Shown piece by piece: positions 11,100 to 24,076 of a DNA stretch of 64,000 nt. The position numbers and the translations under genes are program-made. Every line of letters begins with the position of its first letter. Within the stretch, counting starts at the first letter, position 1. The DNA lies in assembly GCA_000231825.2 (NCBI GenBank), contig JH720306.1:1214199-1278198 (forward strand). The letters are read 5' to 3'. Under the pieces are notes generated by a model that had not been told where the DNA came from, searched no databases, and was given only the letters and a program-made list of their open reading frames with translations. The stretch is from Tetrahymena elliotti 4EA. Lineage: Eukaryota > Ciliophora > Oligohymenophorea > Hymenostomatida > Tetrahymenidae.

Positions 11100-13429
11100 A
11101 AAAAGATTACATTAAAAGTAGTACATACATAGGTTGCATTTTTATATTTTATATTGTTATAAATTATAGTATCCAAACAAATAAATTACTTAATTGTTTC
11201 TTTCTAATCAAAATTTAAATTGATATTAGAATACAAATTGTTACTGAAAGCAATAAAAATTAACACTTAAATAAAAATAAAATTGATGAACAATAATATC
11301 TTTTAGGAAAATTTTTATTTGAATCTTGAAAATATCCTAAATCAACAAATAAATAATGAATTACTTAATTAAATATTGCTTATTTTTTGTTGTTGCCAAT
11401 CAATCAACAAATCATACTTTATAATTTCAAAAAAAATTATTTATTTTTTTCATTCAAATAGATATAAATTTCCTAATTAAATCTAATTTAGCTTTTTCTT
11501 TAAAGATTTAAAATTTTTAAATAACAAAATCAACAAAAAAATTGTATCACCACAAATTATTTATTTCATTCGATCTATTACTTAATAGTTTTTTATTAAT
11601 CATTTTTTTTGTTGTAATTTTAGCTAAAAAAACAAAAAAAATGTATGAATACACAAAAATTAGTTGAATAATTTAAAGACCAAATATTTTCAAGTGTTTT
11701 TATAAATTTAAAAAACATTCATACATTTTTTTTGTGAATAATTTCAGCTTCAAATATTTTCAAATGTTTTTATGAAAAATAATTCTAGGATAAATAAAAT
11801 CTATCCTTTGTGAATAAAAAACTAAACTAAGTAAATTAAATTAAAAATAATATAATTTAAAAATAAAAATTGATAATAAACATTAAATTTTCTAAGTACA
11901 AAAAATAAAAACATGCTTATATTTATAATTGATCATTTCAAAAATTTATAAATAAAGTTAATTTATACTCAAGATTTTAAATAATAACGACAAGCAAGTA
12001 AGATTTCAAAAATAAAAAATACTAATATTTAAATATTCAAAAAAATGATGTTAAAAAATAATAAAAAAGCTTCAAAAAATTCAAATTATTTTTCAAAAAA
12101 AAGAAGTCAAAGCTAAATAAAAGCTTTCAAAGTGTTAAGTAAAAGTTTTATTTATATACAATCTGTTTACTCGAAATTGTTTGCCCTATTGATATTTTAA
12201 TAATTTTTTATCAAAAGAAGAGTATTTTCAAGAGAAACTTTTTCATTTATTTCATTATATTTTAAAGCTATTAGATAATTCCTAAATAATCTAACAAAAT
12301 AAATTAATTTTTCAAAATGAATTGCTGAGAGTTTTTTTAAGTAAGAAATTTTAAATTATTACTCAAGCAATCAAAAAATAAAGTTTTTTTTTGAAAATAT
12401 TTGCTATATAAAAAGAATTTTAGAATAAATTTAAGTTTATAGAATATTAACTAATAATTGATCACTTAGATGATTTAGAAGAATATTTATTTGCATTTCT
12501 TTTAGATTTATCAAATAAATTATTTTTTTTCTTTAATAGAAATAAAGATGATTTAAGATTATTTTTTATAATTCAAAAATTTTAAATTGTTGGTAGATTT
12601 TCAAAATTTTTACTTTTTTGATTTGGTGACTTTTAGATGGTAAAAAGGTTAAATTAATGAAGGAATTTAAATTTAAAATAATTTAGACTCTTTTGAAGAA
12701 GATAAATTTATAGATTGATCATTTAATTTTTACTGTTTTAAATTTCTATCTAGCAGTTAAAAATATCTATCTTAGAATAATGAATCTTGATAGAAGTTAA
12801 TATTACATTAAAATTAGAATAAATAGTTTTATTTTTTTTACATATTAAATGAATATTCAAAATAAAAAATGATATTCTTCTTATAATATTTTAATTTCAG
12901 TTTTTATGGAGTTTCTTAAAGAAAATTTAATAATGTCTAAAAACATTTAAATCTCTAAATTCTCGCTTTTTGATATTAATCATGGTTTAAAACTATGGAA
13001 AAATAAATGACACCATATAATATATTAGACATTTTTAAATCCATATTGCAAGGTAGTTCAATAGTCTGTAAAATGTAGTAAGTAATTAAGAGTAAACATT
13101 TTAAATTGTAAAATATGTCAACTTTCAAATGGTTAAAATGAATGATGACCTAATTAAATGATAAGTTATGGAATATTAAAATTATGATGTTTTACTTCAA
13201 ATTATTGTAAATTAACTAAAAATTATTTGAAGCATTTTATATGTCAAGAGACTTTACATAAAACAATAGAGTCATGATAGTATTAAAATATTTTTGGATT
13301 TTTTCTAGATTTGTGTTGTTTGTGTATTAAGCACTTGAATTTATGTATTTAAATCAATAAATTTAAGTTTGAGTAAATATTTAGGTAGAATAATTCTAAA
13401 AAAAATAAAAATATTTTCTGAAACATAAA
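11100..13429. other. Long AT-rich gene-free stretch
   Basis: No exon, RNA gene or mobile element recognised. Composition is close to pure A/T with many homopolymers. Confidence 0.5.
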
Positions 13430-16400
13430 GTCATATAAGAAAATAAAAACTCAATATGTCAGTTAATATGGATTTATTTATGCTTGTTAAATGATAGATG
13501 TAAAAATTGGTATTCAGTGTATTTTGGCTTCAGAAATTACTTAAAGGGTAAGAATAAACTGCTTTTTTGTCTGCTTAAATAAAATATAAATTTAATTTTA
13601 TTAACAATTTTGTAAGCTAAGAGAATATTTATTCTATATTCAATTAAATTCTATTAGCAGATAGATAGATTTTAATTTATTTTAAATATTTTAATTTTAT
13701 TTTATATATTTATTCTAGCAAGACGCTTGAATCTATCTATTTCAAGACAAAAACATTTTATTTAGAGTGTTTTTTAAAATAGCTAGAAAATTTTTTTAAA
13801 AATGGAGAAAAGATAGTTTAATATGTAATTTAAATGCATCATAATTTTAGTAATGTTTCTAATAATTACATTTTAATCTAGTTTAGTATTTTATGTTATG
13901 TAGTAAGTAAAAAAAGTTTATATCAGGATTTACTTTTGAATAAATTACATTTTTATTTTTCTTTTTAGGTTCAACTCAATAAATGAAATTATTACATTGC
14001 TTAAGTTATAGATAGTCACTCTATATTTGATTAAGAAATGTGTACGTATAAGCATGTAAATGTTAAAAAATCAAAATTCACAGATGAATAATTAAACTTA
14101 ACTAAATAATAATCAAATTACACAATCTATTTTATTCATATCAATATTTAAATTTGATTAGTTGCCATAATCTTCTAATAGGAATATTGAATCAATCATA
14201 GTCTTTAATAATAGCTAAATTAATGCTAAAGTTGAGGGACTTATAGACAAGTAAAAATTCTTCTATGCTATTTATAAAAAGAACTAAAGTGAATTAATTT
14301 AGATTCTTCTATGTGATTGACTATGAGTTATAGTCTCTCAAATTAGAAGAGTATAATGAGTTTATTATTAAATTTGTTTAAGTGATGCGGATTTTTAAAA
14401 ATGCTTCAGCTTTATTAAGAAATTAAGCCTTCAGTATAAATTATTGGTTGATAGCTATTAAAATTGCAAAATGCGCACTATAATTAAATTGTTTGCTGAA
14501 ATAATCTTGTCTTGCACTTGCTCGTTCTTCTATCTATTTGATTTAAATATGTTTTTTTGATTGATTTTAAAGACAAATTTGGTCTGTCTTGAAAAATTTA
14601 TAATTTTTGACATATAAATGATTAGTAATAACTAATCAATAAGCGAGTTGCGTATTATATTATTTTAGGATCATTGAAAAGTAATTGTTAGAGTGCTTTA
14701 ATTTATTTGCATGAAATTTCTAGCTTAAATGTGTTTAATATTCGTCAATGCATTATTTTAATTTTGTTTTATGTATTTTAATTAAGTTAAGTTTTCTAAA
14801 TACTTAGTACTACATCAGAAATCATCAAAAAATTATAGGGTAAGGACACTAAATACATACATTTTTATTACTATTTTTTAAGTCTAATTTACTATACTTA
14901 AATTAGTATTATTACTTGCAATAAATGAGATTCCTCTTTTTAGTAGAACAGCTATGTATTTTAAGGCTCAAGAACCTATTTAAAGGTTTGGTTGATTTTA
15001 TTTTACTCACAACTAACTATTTCATACAAAGAGTTAAGTTTCTATTCATTTGTAAAAATATTTGTATTCTAAGTAAATGTGCAAAAAAAATTTTGGATCA
15101 AATAAAAACCGATTATACACTCTCAACAATCTTCATTGAATAAAAATTGATCAAGCAAATGTAAAAAAGAAAGTTTTTTTTCTTCTAATAATGAGTAAAG
15201 TAAAAACAAATTTTTTTTATGCACGCGCTGACTGCTTAAATTACAAAATGTAAATTATAAATATTAAATGCTTTGAATTGATTAGGTAATATAGAAGAAT
15301 AATTATATGAGTGTTTATAAAGATAACCATTTTTGCATGATTGAAATTAGAGAGAATGCTTATTACGCAGAATCTAGCTCAGATAATAATAGAATGATTA
15401 ATTATTAGACCCTAAAAAAATAGTTACTTAAAATTGAATTTAAATAATGATTCAAAGTTAATATGAGTATTCTAATGTTGTATTCTAGATATTATGTTTT
15501 GAGTGACGAAATAGTACAAGAGTGGCGTGTTCATAAATACAACAAGGAGAGAAAGAAATATACTTACCCTATTCAATAGATAGATTCAGTTAAAAATAGA
15601 AATAATCAATCAGTTTGAAGTTTTATTAAACAAAGTAAAGAATAGCATTTAAATGTAATGTGATTTTATTATATGAAATATGTTAATCGTATAGTTATTT
15701 ATAATTTGTGTATATTGTTTATAGATATTAGGGCTGTATAATGTAAGTGTGCATAAATGTGATATTGGATATTTTTGGTATTTGCAATTTTTCACAATTG
15801 TTTTTATTCATTGTTAAATTATATCCAAAAACTTGTTTGATTCTTTAAAATTAAGGCTTTTATCAAAAATAGATCAAAAACCCACCCACTGAGGTATTCT
15901 CTTTTCTAATACAAGTAAGCCACTAAATTAAAAACCTTATTTTAATAGAAGTTCCCTTAGTTAACCTGTTTTATTTATTTTTGCATATGTAGATAGATAT
16001 ATGTAATTCATGTCAACTTCTACCTGTAAAATAATTTCTAGATATTTCCAAATCTTTCATTTTTAAAAAAAAGTGGTTAATATGGTCTATAAAAGCTATA
16101 CTTTGCGTTCAGCAGCTTGATAGCATAAGAACTTAGTGAAGATTTAAAGTAAACAAAAAGGTCTTGATATTGCATCATAAAATAAATACGCATTAATATC
16201 TTAAATTAATAACCATAATAGTTAGTAAGAGAAGAAGAATATTTGAATATAGTTACGTACTAAATCTTAAAAATAAATATATCCGAATTCAAATCAAGAA
16301 GTTGAGCCTAAGGATATATTATTTTAGGAAGGCAATGCAGTAATCTGGATTATGCTGCATGAAAATATTTCCAAAATAATATCTATGTCTAAAGAAAAAA

Positions 16401-16750
16401 TATTTATTTGCTTTTATCCAAATTTCATTTAAGATTTTAGTTTTCATTCTCTTAACCAAAATGAATACTTTATTAAGATTAAGTTTTATTTTAATTAGCT
16501 TATTGCCGTTTAAAGGTGGTGGTTAAAGGCGTAATAAAAAATGAGTATAAAACTTTTGATTTTGATTTGTATTTAATATGGCGAATATAGACAGTGATTC
16601 ATATAAATAGACAGACAGAAAGAATAGGATCAGGATTACTAAAAAATCAAATAACTAAAATAAATAAGGTAAGTAAAATCAATTGTAATTAAATATGGAA
16701 TAGTTTCTCAGTTTGAATGAAAACTCATTCAAAAAAGCTAATTTGAGGAG
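13430..16750 (+). pseudogene. Relic of a large multi-exon protein gene, possibly ciliate PAS-domain family
   Basis: Several plus-strand pieces have coding character under the ciliate code but no continuous frame. They are: 13719-13902 (KTLESIYFKTK.., ending near a GTAAGT donor), 13969-14320 (FNSINEIITLLKL.. to AKVEGLIDKQKFFYAIYKK), a +1 shift near 14315-14325 into DYELQSLKLEEYNEF.. to about 14520, 15306-15430 (YKDNHFCMIEIRENAYY), 15480-15618 (DEIVQEWRVHKYNKERKK) and about 16150-16600. The last piece contains an in-frame TGA after EKKNI and the segment DILFQEGNAVIWIMLHEN. From memory, that segment resembles the PAS-containing large membrane proteins of ciliates, but I could not search. Frameshifts, in-frame TGA and lost splice sites argue for a decayed gene; a correct splicing could rescue part of it. 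Confidence 0.5.
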
Positions 16751-17181
16751 ATTAATAACATAAGAAATAATAAGTGAAATCAAACAAATAGAATAAATAA
16801 AGAAAAAATTTTTCCTTTTTAATGAAAGTGTTTGTTTCTTAATTTAGTTTTTCTTTGATTGTTTGTTTGCTATTCTAAAATTAGTCTCAAATTAATTAAT
16901 TTTTACATAGAAAAGAAATAACTAAATTAATTAATCTTGATTGCATGAAATTTCTTCTGGCTAATGAAATATATGAATGTAATTCAATTATTTTATATTT
17001 GCGATTAATGATTATTTATATAATTAATTAATTAAAGTAACTTTCAAATTTTTTAAGAAGAAAAAAAAAAATCAAAAATAAACAAACAAATTATCCGTCT
17101 AAGGATCTATTACACTTAAATTTATTAATTAAACTAAATTACAAAATATCTACTTTAAAAATTCAAACACAGCTAAAATTA
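16751..17181. other. Intergenic, AT-rich
   Basis: Upstream region of the glucan phosphatase gene; nothing recognised. Confidence 0.5.
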
Positions 17182-18462
17182 ATGAATAATAATCTTAATT
17201 TTAATAATATTCACAGATATAATTACAATATCGTTGAATTTAAAGTCGTCTGTAAAGTCGAATGGGGATAGACTGTTGGTGTCTTGGGAAATATTCCTAG
17301 CCTTGGAAATTGGGAAGATAAAGGTATTTTCCCCCTTACTTGGAGTGAAAACCATGTCTGGAAAGGCGAAATGTTAGTTATGGATGGTTGCGAATAAAAT
17401 TTTGAATGCAAATTTGTTATTTTCCACAAAGACCAACAAAAGAATACCAATGTTGTAATTGAAATGGAAAAAGGTGCTAATCGTTAATACAACCTCAACA
17501 ACCCTGCTTAATTTATCACTGAGTAATAATAAGAATCTTAATAGCACAATAAATTCGTTATTAGTGAAATTTTCAATATGCGTAAAATCATCTTCTCAGT
17601 CTATTCTGCTCCAAATAGCATCATTCACATCTCAGGAAATATTCCTTAATTCAAGGTTCCTCAATAATTATGCTACGAATAGTAAATTCCCAACATGAAT
17701 TGTGAATAGCAATTATCTCTCTACTACCAAGATTTCTACATTGATATGAGAGAAGATATGATGAGATATCACTATATTAAAAATTTCGTTCAAGTAGAAC
17801 GTGGTATTGGTAGATATATTATTTTTAATAATCATATTACCAAGCCTTTTGCTATTCAATATTCTCTTGCTATTCCCTCAGTATTTAAGGAGGAACTTTC
17901 CTATGACAATATTACTGAAAATCTCTCTATCGGCTCTTTTATCAACAGTGCCAATGATATTGCTTCTCTTCACTCCCTCGGAGTTACTGCTATTGTAAAT
18001 TTATAGACAAAACGTGATATGGAAAGAAAGTATGTCAATGTCTAAGAAATTAGAAAAATCTGTAAATCAAAAGGCATTTTATTCATAAATGCTCCTATCC
18101 GTGATAATGATCCAGCTGACTACGTTTAACGTGCCCCTGAAGTCTTGGATATTATCGAAGATCTCTACAAAGCAAACCATCACATTTATATTCACTGCAC
18201 TGCTGGTATTGGCAGAGCCCCTTAAACTGCAATTCTTCACTTAGTCTTACACCGTAATTTCAAGGTGAATGATGCTTCTGAATTAGTTTTTTCAAAAAGA
18301 CCTGTTTCTTCTCCTAATAAAGAAGCTATTTTTACTGTATTGAAAATCCTCTCTGAAAGCTCAAGCGAAAGCACTTCAGATAGAAGTATCGATGGTGAAG
18401 AGGACGATTATAGATCTGAAGAATTCAGCTCATCTAACTAGATGTCTGCCAAAATATTGTGA
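17182..18462 (+). CDS. Glucan phosphatase: CBM20 starch-binding domain + dual-specificity phosphatase
   Basis: Single exon, 426 residues, TGA at 18460. The N-terminal CBM20-like carbohydrate-binding domain (about residues 17-100) shows the typical WGQTVGVLGNIPSLGNWE with Trp28 and the later TWSENHVWKGE. A middle region (100-220) is Gln-rich and partly domain-like. The C-terminal dual-specificity phosphatase domain (about 255-400) has the P-loop HCTAGIGRAPQ with catalytic Cys339 and Arg345, and a likely general-acid Asp near 308 (PIRDNDPADY). CBM20 followed by DSP is the laforin architecture; laforin removes phosphate from glycogen. The CTAGxGRAP signature, however, is that of the plant starch phosphatases SEX4/LSF2. 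Expected role: dephosphorylation of cytoplasmic glycogen. Laforin-like proteins have been reported from some protists, Tetrahymena included. The acidic Ser-rich tail is probably disordered. Confidence 0.92.
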
Positions 18463-21141
18463 ATAAAAAGAAACCAAACCAAAAACTAATCTTTCTGCGT
18501 GTCTTACTTACTTCAAATTCTACTTTTAAATTAACCTATTTCAAAAATATACTAGAAAATGAACTCATTTTGATACTTTTATAATAATACTTAAATTAAA
18601 AACTAGATCTATAAATACTACTCTCAACAATCTCACCTATAAAAAGTAAACAAACAAACCAGCAAATAAAAGCAAAATACCAATAAAATATATAAATAAT
18701 CTTCATCTTTTTAACAAAATTCTCTAACTTATTCTAAATATTATCACTATGTAAATCTTAATAATATAAATAAATAAATCATTTGTTTTTAATTTTCTAT
18801 GTAATCCATCTGAATTGTATGCATTTTACTCTTAAAACTTAATAAAGCCAATTCATACATTATTCACTTCTTACTCTTTTCGTCTAAAATATTTTTCAGA
18901 AAATACTTCACTAGTAAATTGCAGGAAAAAGCCAAGCAAACTGCCTGCCTGTCTTTCTTTCTTTTCTTTTTTACTTTTTAAATTGTAAAAAAATCTAAAA
19001 ATAAATTTTTAATAAAAGATTAAATTTGTTTATAAATGATGTCAAAATCAATCTACATTAAAGAAAGTATTCTTTCTCAAATAAAAAGTTTAATTTATCA
19101 AATATTGTTGATTCTGACATAAATATTTAAAATTTTTAGAAATTTGACAAGATATTTCAAGTGAAATAAACAACCATAAAATACAACACACAAATTAATT
19201 AAAAATGAAAATGAAAAGAAATGCCTTGTTAATTAATTTAACCAAATAACTACTTTTGTTTATTTCTTTTCTGTATTAAATTTATACTTTCTATTATTTG
19301 ATAGAACCAAGTATGAAGAAAGCAATTAACTAGCCTTATTCTCAAAGAGACTTCAAATTAATTTATGCAATCACTCAAAAATGATAATTTTAGGCTTGAC
19401 TATTTGATGACGTGCGATTTTTTAGCTATATTCAAATAGGCACTTCTACCTTTAATTTTATGGTGTTTCTATGATTAAATTAAATAAATGTATAAAATCA
19501 TGAAAAAGTGTCCACCAAGCAATCAAACTATTTCTTGACTTTTTAAAATAAATAAGCTTCTTCTGAAAATTTAAATAAGAATAAATGTATGTTATTCATA
19601 TTATTTGGCTCAATCTTGAATTATTTATTCATTGGTTTATTTTATTTAATAAAGGGACAAAATTATAAAATTTTACAATTGCAAATTATATTTAATATAC
19701 CCTAAAATATGTTGTTTTTAAAAGCTATTTAACAGTAAATGAATAGATTTCAAGAAGTCCTCGACACTCCAAAAAGAATACCGCTGAAATTGAAATTTCA
19801 AATATCTTACATATAGCTTTTATAAAAAAAATACTTTTAGCCATGCTAAACACTGATAAAGCTTTGTAAATTTCATTTTAAAAATATCAACAAATATAAT
19901 AGCAAAAAAAAGTAGTTTTTATATCAAAAAAAGAATTTATAAACTCTTCTTTTTGTTTAAAAGAATTTATATCAGCAAACTGCATTTTCATAACAAAATT
20001 TTAAGTAATTGAAATTAATTGCGTATATCAAGCCTTGATTACGTCTATGGAACTTATGAAATTTAAATGACACATTTTATCATTATTTTTCTCCAATAAT
20101 GAAATACTTTGGTATTGATTGAGTGAATCTAAAAATATCACTTGCTCACAAACAGAGTATTAAATAACTTTTAAAGTCTATTTTTGTCTTTCTATATACA
20201 ACAAAAGCCAATAAATAAATAGAAACGTGTTTCTGTGTTAGGAATTCACACTTCAATTAATGGTATCAAATATCACATCATGAAATAGAGAGACTAAAAA
20301 TACGATCAATCTGATTTATAATGTTAAATAATTAACACTTTTAATTCAGAAATAGACATCTAATTTTATTATAAAGGATAAATTAGCAATTCTATTACTT
20401 ACTAATTTACTGCTCTAACTTTTTTGAAAGTTTAAAAGTTTAAGTTTTCCCCTTAAAACAGAAATACTGGATATACTATTCTAATTAATATTGCAATTTA
20501 AATATAGATAAATATAAGAAGAATAATCTTAATCAAATACTACTCTTATTTTTCCAGTAAAATTATGATTTTTTTGTTGTTTATTCAAATAGTTATTTTT
20601 AGTCATTATTTCACATAAATGCTCCTTTTTTACTAAAAATAGCACAAATCAATTATCAAAAAGTATATACATAAAACTTAGGACCTCTTCACAATAACAA
20701 CTTATCTTGTTACTAAAAAAGGAACTAAGATTCCATAACATTCTTTGATTGATTGGAATTTTTTTCACTTGATTACAAAATGAAAAAAATAAAAATTCTA
20801 AACAAAAAAACATTTGTTTGAGATGAAGGAAAAAATTTAAAACACATGTTTTGATTACAAAAAGAAATACGTTTTTATAAATTTGAGGTTACTAATTAAT
20901 TTGAATTTAAAATATAAAAACATAATAAATTTTATTTAAAAGAATATTTGTGATAAATGTGATAGATTTAATACAAATTTAGAAGTGAATAAAGCTAATT
21001 TATTTATTTTATTATTAATTAATTGATTGATAAATTATATTATAATTGAAAGATATCATTACTTATATTTTTGGTAGTACTTAATTCATAAGATATTTTC
21101 TATTTAAATTTTCTGTTTTTACATATTTATTTTGTAATTTT
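18463..21141. other. Long AT-rich gene-free stretch
   Basis: No exon or RNA gene recognised on either strand. It lies between the 3' ends of two convergent genes. Confidence 0.5.
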
Positions 21142-21534
21142 TCATATTAAAAGAAGCTACGAAGCTAAATCAGAGATTGTGTTTTCTAAATTTGTTAATT
21201 ATTTTTTGTTTCTTTATATGTGACTTGCTATTTCTTTTATTTCTTTATCGTTTCCATTACTAATTTCTTTCATAAATCTATAAAGGATTATCTCAACTTC
21301 TGTTTATGTTAAATCTAAGTCTTTAAACCTAGAGTTTTCAGTCAATTCTCTCCAGACTGCAGTTTCTCTTAATAAAGTGTAATCTCCAGCTATTTTAATC
21401 TAATAATTTTAATTTTAATCAAAGGTTCCTTTTGGTATATCGTTTGGTACATAGCCTAGTATTGCGCATCTTTCTTTAATAAGCTATTTAACATTCTAAA
21501 GGATTATTTTTTCTAAAATTGATTTTTTAGACAT
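21142..21534 (-). CDS. Hypothetical protein, 130 residues
   Basis: Single exon under the ciliate code, ATG at 21534, TGA at 21144-21142. Sequence is mostly helical and charged, with no signal peptide or membrane segment: an N-terminal helix (ILEKIILQNVKQLIKERC), a central GYVPNDIPKGTFD, and a Lys/Gln-rich C-terminal helix that may form a short coiled coil. No family recognised. It is divergent from the CDC50 gene, sharing a 346-base promoter region. Confidence 0.7.
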
Positions 21535-21880
21535 TTATATAATTTATGAACTTTACTAAAGATTTTTTATATTCAAAATTTAAAGAATAATATGGTGTTT
21601 TTGGGATTAATATATGCTAATAGCAAGCTGTTTATTCTTCAACTCTACTATTTAATATTCAAAAAAATCTTTGTTAAGAATATTCGATTAAAATTTTTAA
21701 TTTAATATACATAGAGCCAATATAAAGACTTTTAAGTAGTTTTAACAACTTTATTTATTATTCCAATAATTAACTATCAATTACTCTTATTTTGTTAATT
21801 AGTTTTTTTAATTTAATTGATTCAGTTTTGACAAAAAACATATTAAATTATAATTAAGTGATTTGGTTTGAATATTAGTT

Positions 21881-23112
21881 ATGGATACTTAAAAAAGAGG
21901 CAATGTATAGAGTCTAGAGTAATTTGTTTAGCATCAAAGCTCATTGAAGAATTCAGATCACAAAGTTACAAAGCATATAGAAAGTTTACCTTTGGATGAT
22001 CCCGAAAGAATACTTGATTAATTTTTGATAGACTGGCAACCAACAAAGAGATTTCCAAAATTGGCGATAATAAATTTATTATTATGTAAAGAGTAGAAAG
22101 AAATTTATTACTAATTCTAGCAATTGATTTAAAATGATTTGCATTTTTATATTTAAAAATATTATTAATGCCTTTTTTGGAATTAAAAAACTTTATAGTC
22201 ATAGTATTTGGTGTCTTTGGTAGTGTAGAACTCGCTTATACATTAAAAATACAAGAATATTCAATATCATATAAAAGTATTTGCAATAGCAAAAATTAAG
22301 GGTTTGGAAAAGAATGCACTATTGATACTTTTGATATTCCTAACGATATGGATGGTCCTGTTTATGTTTATTATCAAATGAATAATTTTTTCTAAGCCTC
22401 TTCTGAATTTTCAAAATCGAAGAGTGTTGATTAACTAAAAGGTTCTGATATATCTAAATCTTTAGCACAAACTGAATGTGGCAATAGTTATTATACAAAT
22501 GGTTAAATGGGAAAAACTGTTTCAATTACAAAGCAAAATCTTAATCCTAATGATGTGGCCATCCCTTGTGGTTTGTATGCTTACACATATTTTAATGGTA
22601 ATTAAAAGTATTTATAGACTTAATAAATATTGATAATAATATTTGTATAAATTAGATACCTTTAAAATTGATGGTGTTAGCATTGATGATTCTAACATAG
22701 CTTGGCAAATTGATATAGATAATAATTATGTTATGAATCCTTAATTAAAAGATAGAGCATGGATTGATTTAACAGATTGTAAAATATTTCTTAGCAAAAT
22801 TTATTTATTGTTACTAATTATAAAATAGAACATTTTATGGTTTGGATGAGACCTTCCCCTGCTTCTACATTTAGAAAATATTATGGAAAAATTCATGATG
22901 GATTAAAGGCAGGAACATATACAATAAGAGTAATGAATAATTATAATTCTGATTAATATAAAAGTACAATCACTTTTGTTGTAACTACATTGAACGAATT
23001 TGGGTAGTAAAATTATTTGGGAAGCATAGTTCTAATTAGTCTTTCTTGCATATTTTTAATAGCTAGCATAGTTTGTCTATTAAAATACATACATGCAAAA
23101 AAGAACTTGTGA
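21881..23112 (+). CDS. CDC50/LEM3-family P4-ATPase (lipid flippase) subunit
   Basis: Four exons, 21881-22085, 22199-22597, 22656-22778 and 22829-23112, give 336 residues. CDC50 proteins are obligatory partners of P4-ATPases that flip aminophospholipids to the cytoplasmic leaflet, acting in plasma membrane, Golgi and vacuoles. Visible features are a cytosolic N-terminus containing DWQPTKRFPKL, TM1 (LLLFIVFGVFGSVELAY), and a large ectodomain with VYVYYQMNNFFQ, the Cys pair regions, AIPCGLYAYTYFND, HFMVWMRPSPASTFRKYYG and LKAGTYTIRV. TM2 near the end is LISLSCIFLIASIVCLLKY. All three intron junctions were placed where they restore family motifs (FIVFG, YFNDTF, DQHFMVW). The usual Cys disulphide residues appear present. 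Confidence is high. Confidence 0.93.
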
Positions 23113-23262
23113 TAGAAAAATGTTTACAAAAAGTGTAGATCGATATCATAATTAAGAAAGAAAAATAAAGTTTGGATTTAAGGGATAATAAAATGATTAC
23201 TAAGTAAGAATAAATAAAACAAAAAGTATGCTAAACTTTCTGGAAATGCTGGCTAATTAAAA

Positions 23263-23640
23263 TTAAAAACTTTTAAAAACATTAATAGATAGGCTAAAAG
23301 ATAAATAAAATTACAGTTGTTAGTTCTTTCTGCTTGAAGAGAATCTTTACTAATAAAATAAATTGTTGTATATTTTTGTAATTTATTCTTGTAACATTGC
23401 TAAATCAAAACTTTTAAGAAATACAAAAAAAGTTGTTTTCATTTCTTGTTAATGGTTGATAATATATTTTCACAATAGTAAATTTATATGGAATGATTAT
23501 TCTTAAAATAAAATTTTTAGATTCTTAAACTTTCTCTCTCTATAATTAATTAAAAGTTTCAATACCTTTGAAATGCATTATTATTTCCATTTTCATTCAT
23601 AGTTAATAGTAAACATTTCAATATATTGATTGACAAAAAA
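23263..23640 (-). repeat. Degenerate tandem copy of the 3' end of the neighbouring coiled-coil gene
   Basis: This stretch aligns along its length with about 23845-24195, the last coding part and 3' flank of the coiled-coil gene. Shared blocks include AAGATAAATAAAAT, TAAATCAAAA, ATGGTTGATAAT, CTTAAA.TTTC and TTATT.CCATTT. On the minus strand the copy of the final exon is broken by TGA codons, so it is a dead duplicate. Confidence 0.65.
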
Positions 23641-24076
23641 AAGAATTAGTGAAGAAAAAAGCTGGGAATTCATTTTATTATCAATAAACTAAAAGCTTTC
23701 ATTTAAGGGAAGAGCTTAATGAGAGAGAATACCTCCAAAATAAAATGATATAAAAGAAAAGCAAAATAAAATATAGAAATAAGTTGAATTTTCTGATAAC
23801 ACTAATTAATTAAAACTGATGAGAAACTTTTATAAAATAAATATTATATTACTTACTGACAGACTCAAAGATAAATAAAATTTCAATTTTGCTAAATATT
23901 TTGAGAGGATCTTGCTGTTGAAAATTTTTATCATTCATTTATATAATTTTATTAAATCAAAAACTTTAATGATAAATCAAAACATGGAAGGTGTGTTTAT
24001 TTATTATGTATGGTTGATAATTTATTTTTATAATTTTCAAAATTAAATTCGGTTGAATCGATTGATAAATTTTTAT

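Noticed and set aside
10961..11329. Unspliced extension of the second small membrane protein to TGA at 11327
   Set aside because: Sequence after 10960 loses membrane-protein character, while splicing at 10961-11015 gives a clean fourth helix and nearby stop.
14925..15143. 72-residue open frame with standard code
   Set aside because: Lies inside the decayed gene region, is Leu/Phe/Ile/Lys-rich by composition only, and fits no surrounding fragment frame.
17459..17998. Short plus-strand frames inside the phosphatase gene and the minus-strand frame at 17223-17450
   Set aside because: Shadows of the single-exon glucan phosphatase, which is open throughout under the ciliate code.
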